Positions 46,281-57,809 are shown, counted from the first letter of the stretch. The stretch: DNA of 64,000 nt from Saccopteryx bilineata (GCF_036850765.1 NC_089493.1:193706706-193770705); one strand, 5' to 3'. The notes: a model not told the origin generated them from the sequence alone. Made by a program: numbers and translations.

Positions 46281-46500
46281 TTTTTTTTTTTTTTTAAGGT
46301 CTTATTAATTTGCAAACCAGCTAATTACGACTCCTCTGGGCTAAGTAACCGTGCAGCTAGCTGGCACTGCCCTGGATGGGTGGTTGGGGTTGAGCAGCAG
46401 GTCCTGTTTTTTTTCCCCCCTCCGCCTATTACACACATTGTTTTAGGTAATTAACATCCACTTTGTAGTGGAGGCTCTGACGCCTCCCTGTCTGAACAGT
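45690..46500. promoter_or_regulatory. Candidate regulatory block with five TAATTA sites
   Basis: Five TAATTA hexamers lie at 45779-45784, 45909-45914, 46134-46139, 46322-46327 and 46448-46453. Three share the longer context 'agctaatta(c)'; the 12-mer cagctaattacg occurs twice (46130-46141 and 46318-46329). TAATTA is the core bound by many homeodomain proteins. Apart from the (TTTC)n tract at 46207-46295, no repeats interrupt the block and no ORF has domain content. An enhancer-like role is inferred, not shown. Confidence 0.4.
46207..46296. repeat. (TTTC)n microsatellite ending in poly-T
   Basis: About 18 tttc units are followed by 'ttcc' and a T15 run. It splits the TAATTA-bearing block. Confidence 0.96.
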
Positions 46501-47182
46501 GTCTTGGCTGACGGCCCCTGAAACAGCCCTAGTGAACTTCTTGCAAAATCACACGATATTATTATATAATTCTCCCCGACGAAAGCTCAAAGGGAATGTG
46601 CACACATGGCTACATGTGAGCTTCTGGGTCCAGACGCACACTCGACACGGAAGAGCGTGCCTCTTGGAAGGCGCGTCTGTGTTCAGCCAGGCAAGGATGG
46701 GGGTGGAGGGGCGGAGGGGGGGAGCAAAGGAAAGAATTGCATTTGAATTATGGCCTTGCTGCCACCAGATGAGAGAAGGGTCATTGACCTCCGAGGCTCT
46801 CATGAGCACTCACGTGCATTGTCAACCGGACCTGGCAGAGAGAGTGGGTGTGCCCTCCAGCCAACATGCCATCTCTTCCCCGGGGTTAAAACAAATGAAA
46901 CAGTCTTTCAAAAAAAAACCCCAAAGAATCTGTTCTCGTGGTCGTCTTGTGTGTAGGCATCGGTTTGAATCGCCATCTAGAACTCTGGGGCGTCTCCGCG
47001 TGGGTCAAGGGCAGATGTCCCAGGACTGAGGCAGGTGACCAGGCTTACTGTGTGGTTCCTCCTCTCTCCTGCTCTGCTCGCGGTTTCTGCACGAAGGGCC
47101 CCCGGCTTCTGCAGAGATACTCGGTCTGGAGGCACCAGGAGGATTCACCTTTGGAGTCCTTTCCAAAACCAGTCTTGCAGTG

Positions 47183-47189
<7 letters not shown>

Positions 47190-47213
<24 letters not shown>

Positions 47214-47225
47214 ATTCATTTTTAG

Positions 47226-47256
<31 letters not shown>

Positions 47257-47379
47257 GAGGGAGGAGCAGGAAGCATCAACTCCCATATATGCCTTGACCA
47301 GACAAGTGCAGGGTTTTGAACCGGCGACCTCAGTGTTCCCAGGTTGACGCTTTATCCACTGCGCCACCAGAGGTTAGGC
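47190..47379 (-). mobile_element. tRNA-derived bat SINE, second family, antisense
   Basis: Reverse complement starts 'gcctaacctctggtggcgca', with B-box-like 'ggttcaaaacc' and a (GA/CT)n tract, and ends in an A tail of over 20 bases. Perfect 13-bp duplications 'gcagtgagacttt' lie at 47177-47189 and 47380-47392. The long pure tail and the pure dinucleotide tract suggest a younger insertion. Confidence 0.93.
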
Positions 47380-47529
47380 GCAGTGAGACTTTGATGGAAG
47401 GTGTTCCTCAAGCATTTGGCCGTTCTTAGCTTTTGGGGACCGGCCGAACCCCATTAGAAAGAGCGAGGGGCGGGGGTCTCTCAGGACTCTGTCGCCTACC
47501 TGATGGTGTCCTGTTGGTTTAAAACAAGG

Positions 47530-47552
47530 ACAGCAGCAGCAGCAGCAGCAGG
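47530..47552. repeat. (CAG)7 trinucleotide repeat
   Basis: Seven CAG units begin at 47531. The surrounding frames show no recognised protein, so this is most likely a noncoding microsatellite. Confidence 0.85.
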
Positions 47553-48074
47553 AGCAACAAATACCGGCTAGCTCCGTGTCATCGGAAGCCGCCGGACACC
47601 CAGCATCTCCTGCACGTGTGACACCTAGAAGCCTTCCTTCCTGAACAATTTGGGATGTTCTTTTTTTTTTTTTTTTTCTCTGAAGTTGGGGAAAGCTGGA
47701 GAACTGATGACAAGAATGGCACTGGATGGCATCATTGTTCTCTCTCTGACGTTTAAACGTTTTGGGGAGACTTCCTTCCTTAGCCTCCCCTCCCCCCAAG
47801 CCGTAGTCTCCCCGGAGATACCTCTCAGCAGGGCGGGGCAGGGCGAGCTGCTCCAATGGGCCACGGGCTGGAGCTCTCCAGCTCCTGCGGGGTGGGGGTG
47901 GGGCAGATTACAGGGAAGGCGCGTGGGGAGCTGTCTGTCTGTCTGTCTCCTCTGGGGAAGACCAAAGGGCCAGGGGTGGAAAACACTCGAGATCAAAGGG
48001 TCTGCAGGTCCGAACGGAGAGAAGAGAGCAGTGCGGTCTAAGAGAAGGGGTTGTACGGGAGGCAGGGCCTGGTG

Positions 48075-48300
48075 CTACCAAGGATACGCACTGAGAATCT
48101 ACCGCGTCTCCGGCGCAGTCACGCCGTGCTCGCATTTCATCCCCACAGTTTGAATCCCGTGAGGGGAATGTTAATAACACTCCCGGAAACGGACCCCATT
48201 GCCGGCGACGTGACTTCCCCGCAGTCACGTAGCACACAAGTGGCGGAGTCAGGATTTGAACCCAGGTCCGTGAGACTCCAGGCCTGTGCTCTTTCTGTGG
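48075..48300 (-). repeat. MIR SINE fragment (antisense)
   Basis: 'catttcatccccacagtttg', 'ccgcagtcacgtagcacac', 'aagtggcggagtcaggattt' and 'gaacccaggtccgtgagac' are antisense MIR phrases in order. Confidence 0.75.
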
Positions 48301-50489
48301 GCCTCTCACATAACCGCCTCTCTCTTTTGGGAAAGTCAAGAATGGGAAACCGATTTGGGGAGCGGGAGGGAAAAAAAAATCAGGTGACAGTGGACTCCGA
48401 TGTCTGTCCTCTGGTGCTGGCCCCAGGTAGCCCACCCGCCTCGTCTCCCTGGACTCTGTGTATAAACCCGAGCTGGGCCGAGTCCGGCTCTGACTCAGGT
48501 GCATTCCGGGACACCAGAGGTCACAAATTGGCAGCCTGTAGGACAAAGCTGGTTTCAAGATGTATTTTGTTTGGCTCTTCAAGAGTTGGATCGCACAATA
48601 TATTTTAAAAATTGAGATTCTCTGCCAACACTTAAAAAAAAAAAAATCAGGGCTCACAGCTTGTGCTTCTCTTTAGGATGGACGAGGGTGTCTCAGACCG
48701 GCCCTCCTGTGACTAATGACTAGAGAAGCCAGAGTGGGAAAGCCATCAGGTCCCCAGGGCTTGAGCAGCTACGGTCTGAGAGAGAAGGACCGCACCGCCG
48801 AATGAAGCCGGTGGTCCAGGTCGCTGGCCAGTCCTTAGCTGCGTGGCCCCAGAGGCTGAGGGGCCAGAGACAGCAGCAGCCAGGAAGTGGGAAGGCTGGC
48901 CGGAGTCTGCAGGGGCCTCCCGGGCCGGAGAGCCGGAAGGTAGGGTGCAGGGCTGTCAAGACAGCCAGGCCTTCAGGAGAAATTCCCAAGAGAAACAGAG
49001 AAGTGAGCCCGGCCTCTGGGGTGGTCCTTTGCTGAATGGGGGGCGCCCGAGCCCAGCTTCTAGGGGGCTCCAGGATAGGAGATTGAAATGGCATCCAGGG
49101 CCCCTCATGTAGGAGAGGCCTTGGGGTACCCCTAGGATGCTCCGCTGGGACCCCCAAAAGGGTGACACACCTGAGGAGGGAGTCACGGCACCTGGAAACA
49201 GACAAGCCTCACAGAGGTGACACCCAGCTTCACGGAAGCCTGTTCCCTGTGAGGAAAGAGGTGACTTGCCCCTGTGCCTGCCTTCTAGAAGGGTTCTCTG
49301 GGGGGAGACATCATCGCCTCGGGGAGCTAACGGGGGCCACCACACCCAGACGGGGTTCTTGTGGGTGGAGATCGGGGACCAGAGGGCCAGGAACCATTCG
49401 TGTGACAGTCTCTGGAATGTAGTTTCCCAGGAGAAAGGGAGATGAAGCCAGTGGTCTGGTCTAACTCCACCCCCCACCCCCCACCCCCGCCCCAGGTGGG
49501 CATTCCCTCTGCAGAGCCGCGTATTAAAGTCCACTCCCTTATTCCCGAGCACCTCACGGGCACGGGCACGAGCATGCCATCCTGAACACAACAGGTGCTC
49601 GGCGAAGGCCGGTGGGGTGGCATCACGTGACACAGCCAGGGCTGAAGTTGCCACGACTTCTGAGAAAGGCACCCGCCAGTGGGGTTCCTCTCTTCCCAAC
49701 CGGCAGTCGGTGACCTCACACAGGCAGTGGGCATATTGGCACCATAAACATCGGCAACACCGTAAGTCAGGACTCCTCCCCTCTCCCCAGGTTGCCTGTT
49801 ACCTGCACACCCCTGTGCAAAGCCGCTTTAGGTTCAGACGATCTGGAAAGCAGAGAGAGAGAGCAGAGTTGCAGGTTTACACACACACACCTGTGCACGT
49901 GTGTCCCTTCCTCGTCCGTGACCGAGTCTTCCTCACGGGCCTCCACTTTGCTGACTAGATGACGGGGCCAGGAGGAGGGCGAGGTGAGCGGTAGATTCAG
50001 TCTCACCCAGCAAACCCGGTCCGGCCCAGTAATGTAGGTCGGTGTCTTTGGGGTAAAATGCTCAGAGAGTCAGATATTCCCCCCCCCCCCCCTTTGGCAA
50101 CAGTTTAAGTTCCAGAGAAATGGTCTCAGAGAAGGTCACACACAGGCATTTCATGGAAGGTGCTCTCAAAACCAACACTGCCGGGCAGGGAGAGACGCAG
50201 ACTTGGGGAGAAAGGGGCTGAACTGAGACACAGTCCCCGCAGAGACCTCAGCAGGTCCCCCGGGGTTCCCACAGACAGATGTGGCAGTTACACCTATGTG
50301 GAGTTTGACATTGTGGTTAATTCATTACCAGCACTTTGGTAGTCTCTTTCCATAGAAATCAGGCTTCCCCGTTTCAGTGGAAGAATGAGAAGATGTGATC
50401 ACCGTCAGAGCAGGGGCGTGGCAGTGCCCGTCAACAGTGCTTCTGTCTGGGAAATGCCCACGGTGCCTGACAGCTTCCTTCTGATTAAG

Positions 50490-50690
50490 AAATCCAGGTC
50501 TGCAAACCTGGTAGCTGTGTGACCTTAGGGAAGTTACTTAACCTCTCTGAACTTCAGTTTCCGAGTTTATAAAGTAAGGATTAAAAAAAAAAAAACCTAC
50601 CCCACAGGGTTGCCGCGAGGATTAAACAAGATCATGTTTTGCAAGGTCTTGGCACCCAGTGAGTATTTAATAACAGGTATGCCAACGTAT
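50490..50690 (+). repeat. MIR SINE, long sense copy
   Basis: 'tggtagctgtgtgaccttag', 'ggaagttacttaacctctct', 'gaacttcagtttccgag', 'gggttgccgcgaggattaaa' and 'cacccagtgagtatttaata' follow MIR over most of its length. It is the best-preserved MIR in the window. Confidence 0.9.
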
Positions 50691-51338
50691 GCTTCACTGA
50701 TACACATTGTCTCTGAATCCTCTCTGGATTTTCATTCATTCCTGGAAAATGTAGGAAGTGGCTGGTCCTGGAGCTTTCACAGCCCGTTGAAGCCTTCTGT
50801 TCTGTGCTTTACAGGTGCAAACGCACCCGCCTTTCGTTTTATGGAAATCCGAACTACGGGCGTAAATGGGTTCCATACATTAAGTCAGCCTGCTGGGTAT
50901 GTCACCAACATAAGCAAGATGAAAATGAAAAATTCTTCAACAGCAACTCTCCAAAGCAAAGCTGGTGGAAGAGAAGAAACTGGGGGGGCGGGGGTTGTCG
51001 CAAACTCAGAACAGTATTTCTCAGACAGGTGTGGTCAAATTCCTGTCATTCAAAATGGCGGCAATCGAAGAGCCTCCTTTGTATGTTACTCTGGAACATG
51101 CCTTTGTGTTTAAACATTTCATGTGTTTTGCAAGTTCTGGGAAGTGACTTCAAACAAAATGGTGGCCCGTCTTCCAAGAAAACTCAGAAAGGTCACCACG
51201 CCTTCCACCCACAGGTCCAGCATCATCTCAAATCATTCCAACCAGCCGCCCAAACATAACCCAACCAGTGTGAGCATGTACGAGACACTGTCAGAGGATC
51301 TGGCTCACAATGGGCCCTCTCTCCACTGTCCCCTTAAA

Positions 51339-51536
51339 ATAATGGTCCTCAGACTCCAGCGTGCCGTGGCCTCACCCAGAAGGCTGGACAAAACACGGAT
51401 GGCTGGGCTCCACTCCCAGAGTTCTTGATTCAGTCAGGAGGTTGGGGGGGGGGGCAAAAATGTATTTCTAGAATGTTCTAGAAAGCTCCCAGCTGATGCT
51501 AAGTCTGTGAGGAGACAACAGCTTGAAAACCATTGC
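51339..51536 (-). mobile_element. MER5-type (hAT-Charlie) DNA transposon relic
   Basis: The ends 'aatggtcctcaga' and 'ttgaaaaccattg' are eroded inverted repeats. Internal 'ggctgggctccactcccaga', 'gttcttgattcagtcaggag' and 'agctcccagctgatgctaag' match MER5 ('gggccccaccccagacctactgaatcag ... ccaggtgattctgatg'). The strand call is uncertain. Confidence 0.7.
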
Positions 51537-52424
51537 CTTAGAACGTGAATAATACTCCAGAGGGTCTGTTCAGGCTCCGGGGATCTTTCTTGTCCAGTAG
51601 AACCCATAGAGGCAGCCTGGTCGCCCACATGCACAGCAACCGTCTTCTCAGTGTGAACCGTCCCCGAGCCGGAGGGCGAGCTGTGCTGCTGGGGCACCAT
51701 CTCCGGTCACCTCCATGGCAGAGGCTGAGGCTAGAGATGTCCCTTCCCGTTCTCTCCGACCCGTGGATGCCACCCCGGTGGCACTGGGCGACGCTGCTGC
51801 CTTCCAGCGATCCGTCGTGAACCCCGACTGCAGACTCGGGACAAGGCGTCTGGCCCGTGTCGGGGGGCTGGACGCCGGACCCCTGGCCCTCAGAGTAAAA
51901 GCAGAGTTTGCACGACTGGTCAGCAGCGGAGTCAAAGGGCTGGAGCTGCCCAGTCTGACGGGAGATGGACCCGAGCACCAGGAGACCCAGGCAGAAGCAG
52001 ACCCACAGCAGTCCCGGGGTCCTGGAAATGTACTCCAGCCCCCCTTCTTCTCCTCGTCTCTCCAAGGGGCCCTTCTCTGGACCCAGCGTCCCCACTTCCC
52101 CTGTCCCTAACAGGCACCGGCAGGTCAGAGACCATGGGGCTCCGGCTGCCCCAGAAAGCAGAGCCCGGTTTGGCTTCAGCAAAGAAAGGAGCTACAAGAG
52201 AGCTGGGTTTCCCGGATCCCTTTCAGAGACCGTTCACCCGCGGCCAGGTTTCACCCTGTGGGTTGTTTGGCTCGTGGAAGGGCTCTCTGACACCCCCTCC
52301 GTTTCGTATGAGGCACGACCTGCGGCTTCCTCCACTTGGGAGGAAGAAAGGTTGGGCGCGCGGTCTGGAATCGTCCTTGCGGCCTCCGCGCAGCCCCTTG
52401 CCCGTCCTGGTGGAAAGCGCTTGG

Positions 52425-52440
52425 ACACCAGAGGGCGCTG
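52425..52440 (+). promoter_or_regulatory. CTCF-like binding site
   Basis: The sequence 'acaccagagggcgctg' matches the CTCF core CCASYAGRKGGCRC at nearly every position and lies in CpG-containing unique sequence rather than in a SINE. CTCF is the zinc-finger protein that anchors chromatin loops. Occupancy is not known. Confidence 0.5.
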
Positions 52441-53719
52441 CGGCACCGGCTCAGTCCCCTAAGGTGGCTTCTGCCCAGGGTTCCCGCCGCCCCAGAGCTA
52501 CCCAGGTCTGAGCGCCCACCACCACCTGCCCCAGAGGCAGGGCAGGAAGCCTTCCTGAACATGGGAACCGTCTGTTGCTTGCTCACTCCGAGTTGCCACT
52601 GAGGATTCAACAGCTTTTCTGGAGGAAGGGAAACAAAAAAGATTTTACTACTCTACAAATGTATCCATAGATTATCTATAAGACCTGTGCTGATCTCAAG
52701 CAAGTTCAAATATGGGGGGGAAAAAACAAATGCATCCCTCGGAAAACAAGAAAATGAGGCGGAACACACCGGGAACATGCTGCAGGGGTCTAGGCCGCGG
52801 CCCGTCTGCAGGTAGCGCCCCTGCAGGGACACACGGACCAGTCGTGAGAATGCCAGGCGCCCGAGAAAGAGCCACAGATGGGATTTGACTGACTGGGTTT
52901 CGGGCTGGGTGTCAGCAAAGCAGTCTGCCCTCCCCAGCTGGGAGGCAGCTCTGTGCCGATGGTTCGGCCTCACTGAACCATTAGCTAAGAGAGCTAAATG
53001 ATTTAACCAGACTATCTCATTTCCTCTTCACCGAAACTCTCAGAGGTAAAGATGGTCTTACCTGGAAATCCAGATTGTACTGGCTCAGAAAAGCCAAGCG
53101 GGTCAGGATGAGCTGGTGAACAGAGACGCGGGATTCGAACCCTGGTCCATATGAAGGCGCCAAGGCTCTGAACCCGTGAGCCTGGTGCCTATGTTCTCCC
53201 TCCCGGTCCTGGCCATTCTGGCTCCCAGCTTCGCCCAACGGCAGGGCACCTGGACACCAGCCGTGGCTGCCACCTCCCCCCTGCCCCCGAAGACGGTGGA
53301 GATCCCAAACCAGCACAGATGGTCAGTGTAAGAACGGACAAGATTTACAAGCAGATAAACTTTTCTGTGCAGAAACCAAGAAAGACACATTTTTTTGAAC
53401 AGACTGATTGCAGATACCCGCATCAGTGACGGGTACCATGACATCCCGATTTTCGGTCTGTGAATTATGAAACCGAAGGACATTTTTTTTTTTTTTCCCG
53501 GCAGAACCGAGACTCTGGAAATAGGCACCTCGAGTATAAGCCGGTCTTAGCAGTGACCACATCCACCGCATTTGGTGAGATAGGGAATGAAAAGGCTATT
53601 GAAATCAGGAAGCACCACGTCAAAGAAAGAGATGATTATGCTGTGATCCGGATCAAAAGGACGTCTCTCTCTCTCTCCTTCCTGCCTTCCCATGACCACG
53701 TGTCATGGGACACTGCCCA

Positions 53720-54060
53720 CAAGCATGACCTGAGTCAGAAGTGGGTTCAAACCCCCTAGTTGTACAGCCTCGAACGAGCAGCCTGGCCTCTGGGCCTCAG
53801 TCTCCCTGTGTCACGGAGCAGATGGTAACCAGGACCACTCATGTTTATTGCATGCTGCGTGTGCTAAGTCCTGTATCCACGGCCTTGTGCATCTTCCCGA
53901 CAGACTGCGGAGAAACAACCCCTGAAACCCGCCAACTGGTCGCTGAGCAGGGGAGGCTCAGGGCAGTCAAGCACCTCGCCCAAGGACACACCGCTTATAA
54001 GTTCCTGGGGTGGAACTCAAACTCGGGGTCCATCAGACCCTAGGGCTTAAAACTTAACCA
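53720..54060 (-). repeat. MIR/L2-type fragments
   Basis: 'cagaagtgggttcaaacccc', 'tctgggcctcagtctccctg', 'ccactcatgtttattgcatg' and 'ggtggaactcaaactcgggg' show that two or more old SINE/LINE relics are joined here. The left part (about 53735-53830) is MIR-like in sense; the right part (53880-54060) is antisense. Confidence 0.5.
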
Positions 54061-54210
54061 CCTACCGATGGGTTCTAGAAAGTTCCGGTGATTACATCTG
54101 AGAGAGGGGGGTGACAAACCAGAGTCCACACGTGGAGAAACAAGACCTCTGAGCACTTACTTAAATGGCATCTTGGGTCCTCAGGGATAATCTACTGGCA
54201 CATGGGGAAT

Positions 54211-54375
54211 TGTGGGAAGGGAACGGGAGGGGAAGGGAGAGGAAGGGAAGGGAGGGGAAGGGGAGGGGAGGGGAGGGGAAGGGAGAGGAATGGAAGGGAG
54301 GGGAAGGGAGGGGAGAGGAAGGGAGGGGAGGGGAGGGGAAGGGAAGGGAGGGGAGGGGAGGAGAAAGAGGAAGTT
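54211..54375. repeat. (GGGAA)n purine microsatellite
   Basis: About 160 bases of pure purine, made of gggaa, ggggaa and ggggaga units, lie on the plus strand. All overlapping ORFs here are artefacts of this composition. Confidence 0.97.
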
Positions 54376-54607
54376 GGGGGTTTCTGGTGTTCCTTTTTGC
54401 TCTCCCTCTCTTTTAAGCAGGACTTTGTATTTTCCAAGACTCTTTTGACCCTGATACTAATCCAGGGATGGGCACAGGGGAAGTTTCATTATCTCTATAC
54501 TCCTAGAATGGGTCCTAGGAGCTAAATGACCGGCCAGAGGCCCCACTAGTGACAGAGTGTAGGAAAAGTGTCACAGGGTGGTCCTGGGATTAAAAGAGGC
54601 AATGGGA

Positions 54608-54978
54608 GCCCTGGCTGGTTGGCTCGGTGGTAGAGCGTCGGCCAGGCGTGCAGGAGTCCCAGGTTCAATTCCCGGCCAGGGCACACAGGAGAAGCGCCCA
54701 ACTGCTTCTCCATCCCTCCCCCTCTCCTTCCTCTCTGTCTCTCCCCCCCCCCATAGCCAAGGCTCTATTGGAGCAAAGTTGGCCTGGGCACTGAGGATGG
54801 CTCCATGGCCTCTGCCTCAGGCGCTGGAGTGGCTCTGGTTGCAACAGAGCAATGTCCCAGATGGGCAAAGCATCGCCCCCTGGTGGGCGTGCTGGGTAGA
54901 TCCCGGTCGGGCGCATGCGGGAGTCTGTCCGACTGCATCCCGTTTCCAACTTCAGGAAAATACAAAAAACAAACAAAC
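54608..54978 (+). mobile_element. tRNA-derived bat SINE, first family, full length
   Basis: Head 'gccctggctggttggctcgg', B-box 'ggttcaattcc' and the body are complete, ending in an A-rich tail with CAAA units. Imperfect duplications 'aggcaatggg' and 'aggcagtggg' flank it. The CTCF-like module is intact at 54873-54886. A C9 run lies in the pyrimidine segment. Confidence 0.9.
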
Positions 54979-56599
54979 AGGCAGTGGGTCCTGGCAGGTC
55001 ACCTGGCCCACAGCAGGCACTCTATAAATGCTTGCAGGACCTGCAAGAGTTTGGGAAGTTTTCCTGGGCCTCATGCATGCACTCTTGCTCCAAGCGTGGC
55101 TCCGCCACTATGTGGGGTGGGGGCAGCTTGCAGCTGTTGTGCAGAGAGAAAGTTTTTGCACAACACGGACCATCAAAAGTCTGGGTTGTGATGAGCATGG
55201 TCAGGGATGAGTGGACAGACCTGGGAGGGGTCAGGCGACCGATACCCCTCCAGGCCCTTCAGAGAACCTTAGAGCTGCAAATACCCTACAGGAGGTCTGA
55301 GCCAGCATTCTCCATCATTGCCGGCCACTCTGAGGTGGCCTGCCGCTTCTGAGTGTCACCTGCATGGCTGTTTATCTGCAGTTTGGCCATTGGTTCTGAA
55401 TGGAGGCAAACGCGTCCACAAAATCTGCTTTCGAATTGCTAGATGCAGACTTTTCTCTGCCCTATGCATCTGTGTCAACTCGTTGTACTTCTAATAAACA
55501 CGCAGTGATTAGAAAATTAAAAATGGGCCCACGGTCCACCCGTCTGGAAACTCAGACCCGGCCAGACGCCGTCCGAGGAGACCACTCGGCATCCAAGACA
55601 TGAACGTATTTATAGTACAGACACCTGGTCGCACAGAAATCCTGGGCTCTCGTCTCCTCCCTAAGACTCTTTGCCACTAAAACGTTCCCTTATGGACATG
55701 CAGGCCTGCAACGTCAGGACCTAGAGCTGTGGGGGACGAAGGTGTCAGATCGTGGGAGATACCATACACGCTCCTGGAGGACTCCCCCTGCCCCCCAAGG
55801 TACCCAGATTTCTCCTGGGTGCTTATGGCTATTTTCTTGCCGGGTGTGCATGACTTAAACGTATTTTTGAACGCTGCGTGAAAAGGAAGGTAAACTTATT
55901 TTCTATTTTCATAACATATTAGGCCTCCTAAATCCAGAGAGAGAGATGTACCCTGTCCTTAAATTAACGGGGGGAGTTCATCTGTTCGCTGCTTACCGAG
56001 TCCTTCGCCTCTGGTCTCAATCTCGGTCAGTGGGCTGAGCGTGCGCTTTGCGCCCGGCACTGGGGTAAGGACCGCGAGCGTGGAAGATCAATATTATTTA
56101 TCCGTTTCCCAGCAGCACTGGGAAGAGGCACAGAGCTGGGAGCTGAGCCCCAGAATGACTCTCCCGCACAGATTTCTTGTCTCGGAACAGGAGGTGGCTA
56201 CATTAGAGATGGTACGATGGCCACCCTTGACCTCAGGATGATTGACACCTGTGTCCTCTGTGCCTGGCCTGGAAAAGGAGGTGCAGCCATCTTGGTTTCC
56301 CACGGTCCAATTACAGAAGGTGATGGGCAAAGACGTCCCTCGGTTCAATCCCCCGGCCGAGGCTGAGAACCCAGGCCTGTCCGTCTCTCGTTCTAAGTGC
56401 CGAGAACACTGCCTTCAGTTGGTCGGAGATAGAGACACCTGAAGTGGGAACAGAAGGGGCTACGCAGGTCCGCACCTCCCCACCCCCTCCCATGACGGCG
56501 GCCTCCCCGAAGAAAGGCACCTCCTCGTTGGCTTCCCTGCAAAGGGCGGGTGACTTCAGAGAGGCCGGCCGCCGCTCATTCGCTGTTTGTCCTGCCCGT

Positions 56600-57000
56600 C
56601 AGTCAGGTGGAAGTCAAAACATAGTTTAAAGTTTCGTGGACTTAATCTATTTAATAATAAAAAATAATAATAATGGCTCAATTAATAGCAATCCCGTGCG
56701 CTTTTACGGACGCTTTCATCTGAGAATCAAAGTGGTTTTGGAAGAGAAGCCGTCATTAGGCTGATTTTACAGAGGAGGGAAATCGACACAAAGAAGTTAA
56801 ATGACTCGCCCAAGGTCAGGGCCTGAGTCAGCGCCGAGGTCTCGGGAGAGCTGCCAGGCTGGCCGGGGTGCCCGCTCGCTCCCTCTCTGTCTCCGTGCCT
56901 GCCGCTTGGGTAGTTATCTGTCATCTGGGAATCTCAAATTAATCTCCCAACAATTATCACCACTCATCAGTGGCCAACAAAACAATCTCCACCTCGCTTG
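56600..57000. promoter_or_regulatory. Candidate conserved noncoding block
   Basis: 'ttaatctatttaataataaa', 'ggctcaattaatagcaatcc', 'tctcaaattaatctccc' and 'caacaattatcaccactc' give AT-rich homeobox-type content. A short antisense MIR piece (about 56755-56825, 'gattttacagaggagggaaa') lies in its middle. The function is inferred. Confidence 0.3.
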
Positions 57001-57214
57001 CCAAACAATGGAGGGCCCCCCTTCCCTGTCCTCTGCCGCCTCGCCTGGGTGGGCAGGGAGGAGTCAGCACCCCACTTCTCCTGGCCTGGCCCCAGGGTCC
57101 CGGGTCTCACCACTCACAGGAACGGGAGACCAGAAGTGAACCGGGCAGGCCCAGTACCTGAAGTCATTTCTGATGTAACAATTCTGACAGTCACCTTGGT
57201 GATGCACACAAGGG

Positions 57215-57370
57215 GGGGGGGCCCATAGACTTTGGAGTCAGATACCCCTGGATTGGAATGTTGACTCTGTCCCTTTATGCTCTGTGCCCTTAAGTAAACC
57301 GCTTGGCCTCTCTGAGCCTCAGTGTCTTCATCTGTAAAATCAGTATGGCTGTATCACAGGTGCCTTTGAC
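57215..57370 (+). repeat. MIR SINE (sense)
   Basis: 'agactttggagtcagatacc', 'gtgcccttaagtaaaccgct' and 'tctctgagcctcagtgtctt' followed by catctgtaaaat form a good MIR match. Confidence 0.85.
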
Positions 57371-57809
57371 TCCTTCCCTCCAAGTCAGCTAGCTCTACAA
57401 AGCTCCCTGTCTTCCGGTGAAGAGAGCACCGGGGGGCTGGTATTTTGCACGGACTGTCCTGAACAGACTGCACATATCTGTGTGCAAAACACCACATGGA
57501 TGTGTCTGCACAGATCAGGAGGCAGGCTCGGGGCTGTGTCGGGACTTGTCCACATGCACGGAGCCAGTAAGTGGCTAACAGGGGTGTGAGCTCCAGCCTG
57601 CCTGATCCCCGAGCTTGTGCTCCTTAATAGGGCACTTGAAGTCTTCTTTGTCGGAGTGCATTTTTATTTTTTTACCGATCAGCCGGTGAAGAGCGTATCC
57701 TGTTACATCTGTCAGGGTCCTAGCGGGGAGACAGGCCCTGAGGATCAGTGAGTGTCTCAGGTCGGGGCAGGGTGAGGTGTGGAGCCTAGGCCAGGGACTG
57801 CCCCTAGAC

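Noticed and set aside
47530..47552. Polyglutamine-encoding exon from (CAG)7
   Set aside because: No surrounding frame shows protein-like composition or splice sites, and the unit count is low.
47908..48657. 249-codon minus-strand ORF
   Set aside because: It overlaps an antisense MIR and shows no domain, no splice context and composition driven by local GC content.
48956..49699. 247-codon minus-strand ORF
   Set aside because: There are no recognisable motifs, and several competing frames are open on both strands. It is treated as chance ORF in GC-rich DNA.
51538..52182. 214-codon minus-strand ORF with a hydrophobic LLWVCFCLGLLVLG segment
   Set aside because: A single hydrophobic stretch is not sufficient. 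The C-terminus runs towards the MER5-type relic and no family was recognised. It could be revisited if a transcript maps here.
54165..54448. Gly/Arg/Glu-rich overlapping ORFs in several frames
   Set aside because: They are direct translations of the purine microsatellite.
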